A stretch of DNA of 64,000 nucleotides from Pomphorhynchus laevis (taxonomy: Eukaryota > Acanthocephala > Palaeacanthocephala > Echinorhynchida > Pomphorhynchidae): positions 1 to 64,000 of the forward strand of contig WNNJ02001694.1 of assembly GCA_012934845.2 (NCBI GenBank). The letters are read 5' to 3'. Below the pieces are notes generated by a model. That model did not search any database and had not been told where the DNA came from. It was given only the letters and a program-made list of their open reading frames with translations. The position numbers and the translations under genes are program-made. Below, in pieces: positions 27,059 to 35,965 of the stretch (the first letter of the stretch is position 1; each line of letters opens with the position of its first letter).

Positions 27059-27187
27059 ATAAGGTTTAACAAATCGATATCCGATTCGCTAACTCTATTC
27101 AGAGATAAACCCACTGCAACTAGTACATTATCTAATATAGAGACGCCGGGCGTCGATCCCGGTACCTCTCGCTTGCAAAGCGAGCGA
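26950..27187 (-). repeat. Left inverted-repeat arm, outer half
   Basis: Read on the minus strand, this matches 36143-36385: the 3' half of tRNA-Ala, then TATTAGATAATGTA, a segment with GGGTTTATCTCTGAATAGA and CGGATATCGATTTGTTAAA, then GAAGTAAAATATTTATT. With 28398-28624 it makes up the left arm of a long inverted repeat, split by the insertion at 27188-28397. Confidence 0.85.
27139..27187 (-). pseudogene. tRNA-Ala 3'-half fragment (target duplication)
   Basis: These 49 bp duplicate 28398-28446 with one difference near the 3' end and cover the anticodon arm, T arm and acceptor 3' strand of tRNA-Ala. The 5' half is missing because an insertion starts here. The next 15 bp (27187-27201) are the exact reverse complement of 27156-27170 (GATCCCGGTACCTCT), so the tRNA fragment folds back on itself. 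Confidence 0.85.
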
Positions 27188-27412
27188 GAGGTACCGGGAT
27201 CAAAATAAATATTAATATATGATAAATTTGAATTAATTGAAGTTTATGTGAAAAAATGTAAGTTTTATGTGAAACATATATTTATAACAGGGTTGTTAAC
27301 CCGTCCATCGGTGCCTCAGACCAATCGTAATTTTATAGATAACATAAACTTTTCCATTATTGATAATGTTGATTTCTGGATAAATGTACCGAGCACATTT
27401 ATCCAGAAAGCC

Positions 27413-27805
27413 TAATTCTTAACAAAACCAATATTAATGATAAAGAAGGTGTATATCTAGATATGAACATTAAATTAACATTAACTAAAACTACTATTAA
27501 TTTATATTGTAAATATGACATATTCAAATTTACAAAAAAACATATTTTTGCATAAGCATTCATGCATACTATATAATATAAAATATAATACATTAAATAA
27601 TGAAATTTTAAGAATTGCAACAATATGTAATGATATTGGCTTTCTTCAAAATCATTTAAATAATTTAATAGATTCATATTTTAAACTAGGTTACTATAAA
27701 AATAACATCAAGCAGAAAATAATAAAATATATAAATCAACACAATAATATAAAGAATAAATTTAAACTCTTAAGTGGCAAATTTTTATGGATGGATAATA
27801 AATAA
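27413..27805 (+). pseudogene. PLE reverse transcriptase, C-terminal (thumb) fragment
   Basis: The first part reads GVYLDMNIKLTLT and INLYCKYDIFKF, equivalent to the LFLD and vYrK strands after the RT catalytic site. The second part (in 27515-27805) reads HKHSCILYNIKYNTL, EILRIATICNDIGFLQ and LIDSYFKLGYYKNNI, which follow the Penelope pattern of an HSCHP box, an RRICS-like helix and a GYP-like motif. The catalytic palm is absent and no GIY-YIG domain follows. There is a frame change between the parts, so this is a dead 5'-truncated copy of a PLE distinct from elements A and D. Confidence 0.7.
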
Positions 27806-27844
27806 TATACTTTGTATTAGAATAAGATACTAGATAGTTTTATC

Positions 27845-27948
27845 AGAGGAAATACATCATTAGCATGTATTTGGCCCCCGCTGCTATGTTGGGTAGAGGA
27901 GTTAGGGGCCGAAACCTGATAGCATAGCAGTTTCTCCTGATGACCTCT
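27845..27948 (+). ncRNA. Structured RNA candidate with a pseudoknot-type fold
   Basis: Four complementary pairs are visible: AAATACAT (27850-27857) with ATGTATTT (27865-27872); GGCCCC (27873-27878) with GGGGCC (27905-27910); CTGCTATG (27881-27888) with CATAGCAG (27923-27930); AGAGG (27845-27849) with CCTCT (27944-27948). The second and third pairs interleave, which is a pseudoknot topology. Isolated GAAA (27911-27914) and CTGATGA (27937-27943) boxes suggest descent from a PLE ribozyme. It does not match the standard hammerhead order and I found no clear HDV-type core. Confidence 0.4.
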
Positions 27949-27997
27949 AATTCTTATTCTGATACAACGTCTGTTATTTATTAGTCAATTCATAAAA

Positions 27998-28190
27998 ATG
28001 ACGTTTATTTTAAATTTCAATTTTTTAACTTGATTTAAATTATAGAAAATTTAAATTATAGAAAATCTAAAAGCAATTATTAATTTTATTATTTAATTAT
28101 TAAATTTTGATTTAGCATTAATATGTTTTGTTTATTTTATAATTATATTAAATCCGTAGACTCAGTTAGCTGATTTAATTTATTAAAAAC
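27998..28190 (+). repeat. AT-rich tail repeat, copy 1
   Basis: Starts AAAAATGACGTTTATTTT and ends near GTAGACTCAGTTAG. The same ~185 bp follow a PLE fragment at 43281-43465 and 61962-62146. This copy carries an extra 16-bp duplication (TTAAATTATAGAAAAT). Its position next to PLE coding sequence in each case suggests a PLE terminal sequence. Confidence 0.75.
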
Positions 28191-28397
28191 ACAAATTCCG
28201 TTCTTTCTCTAATGAGTCCATAACAGGCAATGTCCAGCCTTGCTTCACGATCGCGTGTAGTGGTTTCTTTTTCGAAAGATATTTCTTCTCTCACAGGCTG
28301 AAGACTAGATAGCGCCTGCTATTTTACTGCATATATATTTTTATAAATTTCATATTATTTAACTAAATATAGGTCAGGCTTAATAAATTTATTAATA

Positions 28398-28470
28398 TGG
28401 AGACGCCGGGCGTCGATCCCGGTACCTCTCGCTTGCAAAGCGAGCGCTCTACCGTATGAGCTACGTCCCC
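28398..28470 (-). tRNA. tRNA-Ala (anticodon TGC)
   Basis: The 73-nt sequence folds into a standard cloverleaf: acceptor GGGGACG with CGTCTCC, including the G3:U70 pair that is the identity element for alanyl-tRNA synthetase; D arm GCTC with GAGC; anticodon stem CTCGC with GCGAG around loop TTTGCAA; T stem CCGGG with CCCGG. It is identical in sequence to the copy at 36118-36190. The internal promoter boxes are intact. A PLE-bearing insertion abuts its 3' side, so the native terminator is displaced. It could still be transcribed. Confidence 0.92.
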
Positions 28471-28624
28471 TTGTAGAGGTCAAATACTATTCTATTAAAT
28501 AGTAAACAATATTTTGTATTGAACTTTAATATCACGGATGATTAATACAGTCTAAAGTAGTAAAAAATATTTTATATTAAACTTTAATATAATGGATATT
28601 TAATACAAGTTGAAGTAGTAAAAA
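28471..28624 (-). repeat. Left inverted-repeat arm, inner half (tRNA 5' flank)
   Basis: Reverse complement of 35966-36117 with a few substitutions and indels; shared landmarks include GACCTC just upstream of the tRNA, TTTAATAGAATAGTATTTG and CATCCGTGATATTAAAG. The homology shows the inverted arms include the tRNA 5' flank, not just the tRNA. Confidence 0.85.
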
Positions 28625-28676
28625 CTTAGTATAAGTATTGAAAGTATCAGTATTGAAACAACATTTTATTAACATT

Positions 28677-28760
28677 TGTAATGATACTTACCTTTTGACT
28701 TGTTATTCTAGATGTATTAGAATAAAGCATATTCTTCTCTGCTTGAATTTACTCGGTACA
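28677..28760 (+). repeat. 5' LTR of the Gypsy element (84 bp)
   Basis: Starts TGTAATG and ends GGTACA. It differs from the 3' copy at two of 84 positions. It is unusually short for an LTR. The gag start codon lies only 23 bp downstream. Confidence 0.9.
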
Positions 28761-28783
28761 ATTTATTCTAATACAATGTTACC

Positions 28784-29551
28784 ATGGACAAGATCTTGAA
28801 GCCAAACATCTTGGAATTGCATCCTGATGACACGAATGCCGAGCGCACCTGGAGACATTGGCTCATACGTTTCAAGACATTCATTTCGTCCTTGGAGTCA
28901 CCGTCCGATAGTGACAAATTTCACATTTTAACGAACCTGGTTTCAGCGGAGGTTTACGACCTTTTTCGAGAAACGGAAACTTACGAAGACGCGTTATCGA
29001 CGTTATCTACTACGTACGTCAAATCGAAAACGGATTTGTTTCTGCGACATCAATTGCGTAATCAGCGCCAATCGTCCAACCAAACAATCGATCAATTCAT
29101 AAGGCATATCGAATCTCTGGGTCGTGAATGTCCATTCGAGGCTGTAACAGCTCAAAATCATCGAGATTTATTTTTACGCGACACGTTTGTCGCAGGAATC
29201 AACTCACCGATAATTCGGCAACGCCTGCTTGAAGCTGCGGTACACAATAAAGCCAAGGCGTACGAGCTTGCACGAACTTTGGAAGACGCGCATACTCAAG
29301 CAAGCCATTTCACAGAACAATCAAACTTAAATATGGGTTGTGAATCGATGACCATAAACGAACTACATGAAAATATACAAGAAGAACTTCCTTGTCAAAT
29401 ACAATGTAACTCGGTAGAACGTCGCAAATGCTACTTTTGTGGAGATACAATTCACAAACGAGATCGATGTCCTGCTAAGAATATCACTTGTCGTACTTGC
29501 GGGAAGTTGGGTCATTTCGCACGGGTGTGTAAATCCAAACGACAAATTTAA
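28784..29551 (+). CDS. gag: Gag of the Gypsy element
   Basis: A 255-aa polyprotein expected to build the element's particle and bind its RNA. The N-terminal ~190 residues are an alpha-helical capsid-like region of the type common in invertebrate Gypsy elements (motifs such as TWRHWLIRF, ILTNLVSAEVYDL, LFLRDTFVAGI). The C-terminus has two CCHC zinc knuckles (CYFCGDTIHKRDRC, CRTCGKLGHFARVC). The start ATG has a favourable context (ACCATGG). Confidence 0.9.
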   Translation: MDKILKPNILELHPDDTNAERTWRHWLIRFKTFISSLESPSDSDKFHILTNLVSAEVYDLFRETETYEDALSTLSTTYVKSKTDLFLRHQLRNQRQSSNQTIDQFIRHIESLGRECPFEAVTAQNHRDLFLRDTFVAGINSPIIRQRLLEAAVHNKAKAYELARTLEDAHTQASHFTEQSNLNMGCESMTINELHENIQEELPCQIQCNSVERRKCYFCGDTIHKRDRCPAKNITCRTCGKLGHFARVCKSKRQI

Positions 29552-29566
29552 ACAGGTGTCCATTCC

Positions 29567-32552
29567 GTGCTAGGTTGCACTTCTTTCTTTCAAGATTCCG
29601 CCGCGACGCTTCCAACAATTCAAATTTGTATAAAATGGGTTTCGTTAAATGCGTTGATTGATACAGGTAGTGCACTCAATTTGATAAGACCTGATATTTC
29701 CACTTTGTGCAAACTGACATCGAACCCCTCAACTATACGTGTGTCTATGGCGAACACCGCATTCTCGACTAAATTACGACAATTCGTGGTAGCGGATATA
29801 TCAGCTGATGGCAGACCTTACAAGAATATAAAATTCCATATTTTGTCGTCTTTATGTTCGGATGTTATACTTGGCCGGCCATTCCTTTCAAGACACACTT
29901 CGTTACTTATGAAATTCAACGGTTCCGAGCCTTGTTTTACAATTGGAGCTGCAGAAGCTTTGACAGTTGAATCTCCTCAGCTATTCAAATTTCTGGACAA
30001 ATCCATCCATCCTATCGCAACAAAATCTCGTAGAAGAAATCCGTACGATGAAAAGTTCATTGACAGCCAAATCAAACAACTATTATCCGACGAAATTATC
30101 GAACCAAGTCAATCGCCCTGGCGCGCTCAAGTACTCATTGTCAATCAGAACCAAAAGAGACGGATGGTTGTTGACTATTCGGAAACTGTCAATAAATTTA
30201 CTCAGCTCGACGCCTTCCCACTTCCACGAATTGATGATTTTATCAACAAATTAGCTCCATATTCCTTTTACAGTTGTCTCGATCTTAAATCAGCTTACCA
30301 TCAGATTTTGCTGCGCAGTGACGAGCGTCATTATACTGCTTTCGAGGCGAATGGATCCTTATATCACTTCAATCGTCTACCATTCGGTCTCACAAACGCC
30401 GTTCCTGCTTTTCAACGAGTTATCAATGGGATAATTAATAGAGAGAAGTTGACAGACACCTACGCTTATCTGGATGATGTCGTGATCGGCGGAAGAAGTA
30501 AAGAGCAACATGACAGTAACCTGAAGCGTTTTCTAAACGTAGCCACAAAATACAATATAACCTTGAACAATTCAAAGTGTGTGTTCGCGTCTTCGTGTAT
30601 ACGAATACTTGGTTACCAAATTTCTAAAGGAAAAATGTCCCCTGACCCCAATCGAGTGATTTCAGTTACTTCCCTTGAGGAACCCAAGAATGCAGCATCC
30701 TTAAAGCGTATTGTTGGTTTGTTCGCCTACTACAGTTCATGGATTAAAGATTTCTCAAAGTTGATTCGTCCTCTAATTGATTCTCAGTCTTTCCCATTAT
30801 CTCATTCTGCACTGAAAGCTTTCCATACTTTGAAGGAACGTATAGCTGAAGCCACTTTGTCAACCATCGACTTTGAATTGCCATTCACGATAGAGACAGA
30901 CGCAAGTGAGCGATCGATTGGAGCTTGTTTGTCTCAAAATAGTAAGCCTGTCGCCTTCTTTTCAAGATCCCTCGACAAAAACGCGAAACGATTCACCGCC
31001 ATTGAAAAGGAAGCGCTGGCTATTGTTGAAGCGTTAAGATACTGGAGACACTATTTGTACATCCAACCATTCAAGATTATTACGGATCAGCGTTCTGTTT
31101 CATACATGTTCAGTGCTCACAACAACAAAATAAAGAACGACAAGATATTAAGATGGCGTTTGGAGTTGTCCCAATTTAAATTTGATATCCAGTACCGAGC
31201 TGGGAAGCTCAATCATGCCGCTGACGCTCTTTCTCGCGACGCGTTCTGCAACTCTGTCTCATTCACCAATCATGATCTTCAGCATCTTCGTAAAGTCCAT
31301 AATCAATTATGCCACCCGGGAATTACTCGCCTTTTGGCATTTCGTGCAAAAACGGAACCTCCCATTTTCCCTCTCGGATGTTAGGAATATATCAAGCGAG
31401 TGCAAAAGCTGCGCTATATTGAAACCAAGATTTTTTCGTCCACCTGAGGCTAAACTCATAAAATCAAGTATGCCATTTGAACGTTTGTCTATGGATTTTA
31501 AGGGCCCAATTCCTACAAAGAACAATAAAAGGTATTTGTTAACCGTCATTGACGAGTATAGCAGATTCCCCTTTGCCTTTCCATGTTCTGATATGACTAC
31601 ACACACTGTCATAGACTGTTTAACCCAGATCTTTTCAATTTTCGGTTCACCGGCTTCAATCCATTCTGATCAAGGTACGGCTTTTACCTCTAAGGAAATC
31701 CAGTCATTCCTCTCTCATCACGGGGTGGCGATTACTCATTCAAGTTCCTACAACCCTGCTGGCAATGGTCAAGTCGAGCGCCTTAATGGTGTCCTATGGA
31801 AGGCAATATCATTGCGTTTACATGACCTCGGAAAGAAAACAGATGAGTGGCAAAGTGTATTACCACAATGTATCAACGCTATTCGATCACTTCTGTGTAC
31901 TGCCACGAACCACACACCACATGAACGACTCTTTACATTCAGCCGACGCTCTATAAATGGTCATGATCTTCCGTCTTGGTTATCAAACCCTGGCCCAGTC
32001 TTAATAAGACGCTTTAATAAAACGAACAAATACGAGAACCCTGTGGAAAAAGCTGAAATTGTGTACGCCAATCCCAATTTTGCTCTCGTGAAGTTACAAA
32101 ACGGGAGGGAGATATATATATCAACTCGACATTTATCCCGGTATCCCAGAGTCGACGAAAACCTCAATATCAACTCGTCCGATGGAGACATTCCCTTTGA
32201 CCTTGAAACTTTGAATTTATACGATGGCGATAAAATGTGTGATCAGGCATCAATAAATGACCATTCAACAGTAAATAGCAATTCTCATTCACGTTCAGAT
32301 AAGCGTTCTGATGAAATCACTGTCAACCCTGAAAACTTGGATGCAACGAAGTATATCGATGAGACGGTCAATCACAACGAGGAAAACGAACTATCCAGAC
32401 AGGATGAATCATTTCTCTTAAATACTGATAATACGTGCCAGAGCAACTACCCTACGAGATACTTCAATCGTTCTGAAAATGGGGAACTACGACCTCAAAG
32501 AAATCGAAGAAGTCCTGCGTACTTAAATGATTATGTCGTGGGGAGAATGTAA
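29567..32552 (+). CDS. pol: Pol of the Gypsy element (PR, RT, RNase H, integrase)
   Basis: Pol follows gag by 15 bp. Aspartic protease: LIDTGSALNLI. RT: VDYSETVNKF, LDLKSAYHQI, LPFGLTNAVPAFQ and the catalytic YLDDVV. RNase H: ETDASERSIGACLSQ and the FTAIEKEALAIVEAL block. Integrase: an HHCC-type finger region, then the DDE core with MDFKGPIP, IHSDQGTAF and NGQVERLNGVL. A hydrophilic C-terminal tail ends just before the 3' LTR. Pol occupies two overlapping reading frames with about one interruption, so the copy is close to whole. It would copy the element's RNA and insert the DNA into the host genome. Confidence 0.9.
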
Positions 32553-32631
32553 TGATACTTACCTTTTGACTTGTTATTATAGATGTATTAGAATAAAGCC
32601 TATTCTTCTCTGCTTGAATTTACTCGGTACA
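32548..32631 (+). repeat. 3' LTR of the Gypsy element (84 bp)
   Basis: Direct repeat of 28677-28760 with two differences, followed at once by the target-site duplication ACATT. Confidence 0.9.
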
Positions 32632-32799
32632 ACATTCTACTGATATATCAAAACGTTTGCTATACTTTCCATTAGGGGCAGGGCTAGGCTTATTCATTAG
32701 AATGTATTTTTCGCGAGGGTATCACAATATGTTTTATATTAGACGGTAGATAATTGAACTATCTTGGTGGCTCAATATTTATTGATGAACCATTTCCAG

Positions 32800-33965
32800 C
32801 TAAGGGTTCTTCCTCGCTAATAAAATTCATTTTGACCGATTTATGTTATTTATAAACGGCATTCGTTCGATAATATCACTTACAATAGTTGATAGAATGT
32901 AAAATTCTGTATTCTTGTGCAATCAGCCATCAACAAGAATATAAGTGAAACGCCCTGGACGTTACATTTCGGGCAGGACCTGATTGACGAGATTGATTGG
33001 ATCGACCACAAAAGTAACAATGTCATATTTACACCTGTCACAAGTTTCTTGCGATGTCGAGTCTTCAAATTGTTTCATTTGTTGCATTCATAAATTTATT
33101 TCGTTTTAATTCGTTCATCCCAGTAATTGCATAATTGAGGATTGCTGATGTTCTCCAATACCGATGATCTGTCGGATGATTGAAATGGCTTAAAGAATCT
33201 CGGCTTCTATAAAAATCATGTCTTACATAAATGGATTACGCACTCAAAATCGTTTTTGTTAAAATGAAGATGGTCACTGCGAGCATAATGCAAGAGCCTT
33301 GTAATTCCAGGGTGACAAGCTTTCATGTATATAGCGATGAGTAGCTACTACTAATCAATGCTAATGTATTCTTCGTTCTTGAAAACAAATGGGCAGCCAG
33401 GTTTTCTGTTCCGCGTCGATACACTACGTCGTATTGGAATGGAGATAAGTCAAGTCTCCAGCGAGCAACTGAACGTTTGTCAGTGATCAACTTATATGAG
33501 CGACCTAGCAGATAATGTTTCCAGTATTTTGGTGCTTCCGCAATAGTACATGCTTCCTTTTCGATACTTGATTGATTCCGAGCTTAGAAAGGTAGTGTTT
33601 TTGAAAAAAATTCTATCGGACTTTCTTTCTGGTTGAGCACCGCGCCGATGCTGTGACCTGAAGCGTTTGTTTCGACAGTTAGCGGTTCAGTGGGATCATA
33701 TGTAGCTAAACTAGATGATGCAATCTCCTCCTTTAAATTTTGCATTACTTTTATTAACTACGAATTCAACGAAAAATCGTTGTTACAAATCAGAGGTCGA
33801 ATCTTTTGTGAATAATTCGTGATCCATCTAGAGTAATAAGCAAATAAGTCCATTATTCTGGCTAAAAACGATTTATTTTTACGTGGCTAAAGCCTTTTTA
33901 TCTACTGTAATGATCATCTCAATAAGTAGCTCCATTCGATTTTAATGCGGTAAAATTTTGCCATC
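32800..33965 (-). mobile_element. Old Gypsy-type fossil (RT thumb, RNase H, integrase traces)
   Basis: Minus-strand traces occur in pol order. An RT end with DLFAYYSRWI and an RNase H start with HSIGAVLNQKESPIEFFSKT lie at about 33580-33960; further RNase H traces (KYWKHYL, RWRLDLSPFQYDV) at about 33400-33560; possible integrase traces at about 32880-33060. It is heavily broken, with many interruptions and no LTRs seen, so it is much older than the neighbouring element. 32637-32800 shows nothing recognisable. Confidence 0.65.
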
Positions 33966-34026
33966 TTTTTAATGCATCTATTAAATTATTTAAATGATTT
34001 TGAAGAAAACAATATCAATACATAAC

Positions 34027-34190
34027 AATACATAGAAATCGCTTCGGAACTACGTCTTATAGTCACGCCAGATAACCCTACAGCTTACAACCATATATCC
34101 GCAGCAATATCACTGACTAGACGCGAGAATTTCAAAAAGCGGTTCAAAGGCTAGCTTCTACAGGGCTAGCTTCCCCCATCAACTGATTTC
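34027..34190 (+). pseudogene. RLE-type LINE fragment (pre-RT region)
   Basis: This 160-bp stretch is clearly related to the minus strand of 49948-50090. It encodes ELRLIVTPDNPTAYNHIS then RRENFKKR, the segment just before the RT domain in the RLE-type LINE at 48-50.6 kb. Both flanks are unrelated to that LINE. The right boundary falls right after CATCAACTGA, where a PLE RT starts. Confidence 0.8.
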
Positions 34191-35080
34191 GACACTTTTG
34201 GAGATTGTCATCAAAAACAATTATTTCGAATTTAATCAGACTGTATATCATCAATTACGTGGAACAGCTATGGGAACATCCGTAGTTCCCTATATGCTAT
34301 ATTGTTTGTTGGGTATGCGGAAGAAATATTGAGAAAGAAACAAATAACAAACCAACATTTTAGTTTAGGTAATATCGACGATATTTGTGTTGGATGGAAA
34401 GGAACGGATACAGAACTAGTAGATTATATGGCAAAATTTGAAATGTTAGCAGGAGTATGCTTAACAATGAATAAGTAGGATTATGGAAAGTGCTGCAAGT
34501 TTCTTGATGTACGATTAGACATTGAAGATAATTATTTTCATACAAGCGTTTACCGAAAATAGTCATGTTTACCAATGTTTCTACACGCAAAATCGTGCAC
34601 GCCTCTCAAACTTAAAAAGAAACAGTATTCTCAATGAGGCTAAAATAATCTGTAAAATCTGTAATACGATAGATGGTCGGGAGAAAAATCTAACAGATTT
34701 TTACAAAATATTGTTGAGCGAGGTTATCGACATGACGAAGTATACAGACTTTTTGAAAAAGCACGTCATATAAATCGAACAAAGCTCTTGACAAAGAAAC
34801 CAAAAAGTGATTTGAAAGATAAAAGATTTTATTTCGAATATCATCCAGGATTAGGAAAACTACCAGAAGACATAAGGAAAAGCATAAGCCAATTGCCAAA
34901 CATATTCAAATATTTTTTAAACTACCAGAATCCATAAGATCGGACTTAGTACGTAGCACAATTAAACTTGAATCAACAGTCAGTCTTGCAAAAGGAAAAT
35001 GTCAACCTTGCGGTAAGTGGCTTTGCAAATGCTGTAAGGAAATAGAAGCAGTTGATCAAATAAAAACCATAGTTACAGGC

Positions 35081-35434
35081 ATGAAGTACAACATCTACGA
35101 TACTTATAACTGCAATACTGAAGGAATTGTCTACGTCGGAACGTGCAATTTGTGCAATAAGCAATACATTGGAGAATCAGGAAGATGCTTGAGACTACGT
35201 TTAAATAATAGACGAAGCGATAAACGCTGTAGCAGATTTAATAATGATGCGATGCTGCTCCATGATCACAATGAACATGGAAACAAATGTGAATTTGTAT
35301 ACGCCATCATTACTGGAAACCTCAACGAAGCCAAACATCGAAAATTGCTAGAAATGCGAACGATTGGGCAGTTTATGTCGGATAATCCGTTCGGGTTAAA
35401 TTTTGAGCATATTTATAATCCAAAACCTCCTTGA
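35081..35434 (+). CDS. GIY-YIG endonuclease domain of PLE D
   Basis: A 117-aa open frame with the GIY-YIG core (IVYVG at about residue 17, QYIGESGR at about 28-35), the conserved basic residues of the RLRLNNRRSD helix, a D/H-rich middle and a glutamate in the KLLEMRTIG helix as expected for the metal-binding residue. In PLEs this domain nicks the target so the RT can prime. The ATG used here is inside the element; the true ORF would start upstream in the RT, from which it is now separated by disruptions. Confidence 0.85.
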   Translation: MKYNIYDTYNCNTEGIVYVGTCNLCNKQYIGESGRCLRLRLNNRRSDKRCSRFNNDAMLLHDHNEHGNKCEFVYAIITGNLNEAKHRKLLEMRTIGQFMSDNPFGLNFEHIYNPKPP

Positions 35435-35504
35435 ATTCTTTCGGATCAGCGGTGTCATAAATACACAGAGTGTTTTGATTTTGATTGTGAGCTTTTTTTT
35501 GTTT

Positions 35505-35540
35505 AAAAAAGATCCCTTAAACAAGGATTGAAACGTTACA
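35505..35540 (+). ncRNA. Degenerate hammerhead-like 3' motif of PLE D
   Basis: GATCC (35511-35515), a loop, GGAT (35525-35528) and GAAACGTTAC (35530-35539) follow the stem II-GAAAC pattern at the 3' end of PLEs. The CUGAUGA box expected just before GATCC is replaced by an A/T run, so it would not be active. It sits about 100 nt beyond the GIY-YIG stop codon. Confidence 0.4.
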
Positions 35541-35545
35541 ATAAA

Positions 35546-35965
35546 AGTAAATATATTAAAATATAAAAGTATAAAAGTATATTATCTCGTTGTCTATTTT
35601 AAATACAACCATAATATATATTGAAATTTTCTATGGATCTAGACCAACTGCTTCTACCTAACATCCACAATATATCACCCATTGATGATGCTTTCTATTT
35701 AATTAATATTATTATATATACATATATATTGAAGTAAATAGGTTGGTTTATATCATAACAGACTTGTAATAATCTTAATACAAATTATAAATAGAATCCT
35801 AAAATGATTCCAGACAATGATTCCAATCCACGATATTTATAACAAGATACATGATACTTATAGACATAACAAGATATGATCAGAAGATCATATCATGGTT
35901 ATCTATTGTGCGCACATATTTCAAATGTGCCTTGTTTGCCGATATTGTATATATTGCATATATAC
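35546..35965. other. AT-rich spacer, no gene seen
   Basis: About 420 bp of AT-rich sequence with a short inverted pair (TATCATGATACTTATAG / GATATGATCAGAAGATCATATC region at 35845-35900). No coding, RNA-gene or transposon signal was found. Confidence 0.5.

Larger units (their letters stand above)
27188..28397 (+). mobile_element. 1.2-kb insertion with a PLE fragment inside tRNA-Ala
   Basis: The tRNA-Ala gene is interrupted: its 3' half occurs at both ends (27139-27187 and 28398-28446), which fits a target-site duplication of about 49 bp. Inside lie a foldback of tRNA sequence, a 15-bp hairpin (27373-27387 with 27395-27409), PLE RT coding traces (27413-27805), a structured-RNA candidate (27845-27948) and an AT-rich tail shared with 43281-43460. 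28190-28397 shows nothing I recognise. Confidence 0.7.
28677..32631 (+). mobile_element. Ty3/Gypsy LTR retrotransposon, nearly whole
   Basis: Bounded by 84-bp direct repeats (28677-28760 and 32548-32631) that begin TGTAATGATACTTACC and end CTCGGTACA and differ at two positions, and flanked by the 5-bp target-site duplication ACATT (28672-28676, 32632-32636). A purine run (GGGGAGA) precedes the 3' LTR. Parts in order: gag with two zinc knuckles, protease, RT, RNase H, integrase, which is Ty3/Gypsy order. No envelope gene is visible. It looks nearly whole with about one break, and the LTR similarity points to a fairly young insertion. I saw no clear tRNA primer-binding site after the 5' LTR. 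Confidence 0.93.
34192..35545 (+). mobile_element. Penelope-like element D with GIY-YIG endonuclease, decayed
   Basis: RT traces: LLEIVIKNNYFEFNQTVYHQ then RGTAMGTS (34256-34290), the signature Penelope motif; NIDDICVGWKG at about 34370 (catalytic DD); then FLDVRLDIEDNYFHTSVY. A cysteine-rich connector (CQPCGKWLCKCC) lies near 35010. The GIY-YIG domain is open in 35081-35434: GIVYVGTCNLCNKQYIGESG, then RLRLNNRRSD and a C-terminal conserved helix with LLEMRTIGQF. The RT portion has multiple stops and frame changes, so the copy is dead, although the endonuclease frame is open. A degenerate hammerhead-like 3' motif is noted separately. Confidence 0.88.

Noticed and set aside
27911-27943. Standard hammerhead ribozyme on the plus strand
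   Set aside because: GAAA and CTGATGA are both present, but only a permuted order is possible and there is too little room between them for stems I and III.
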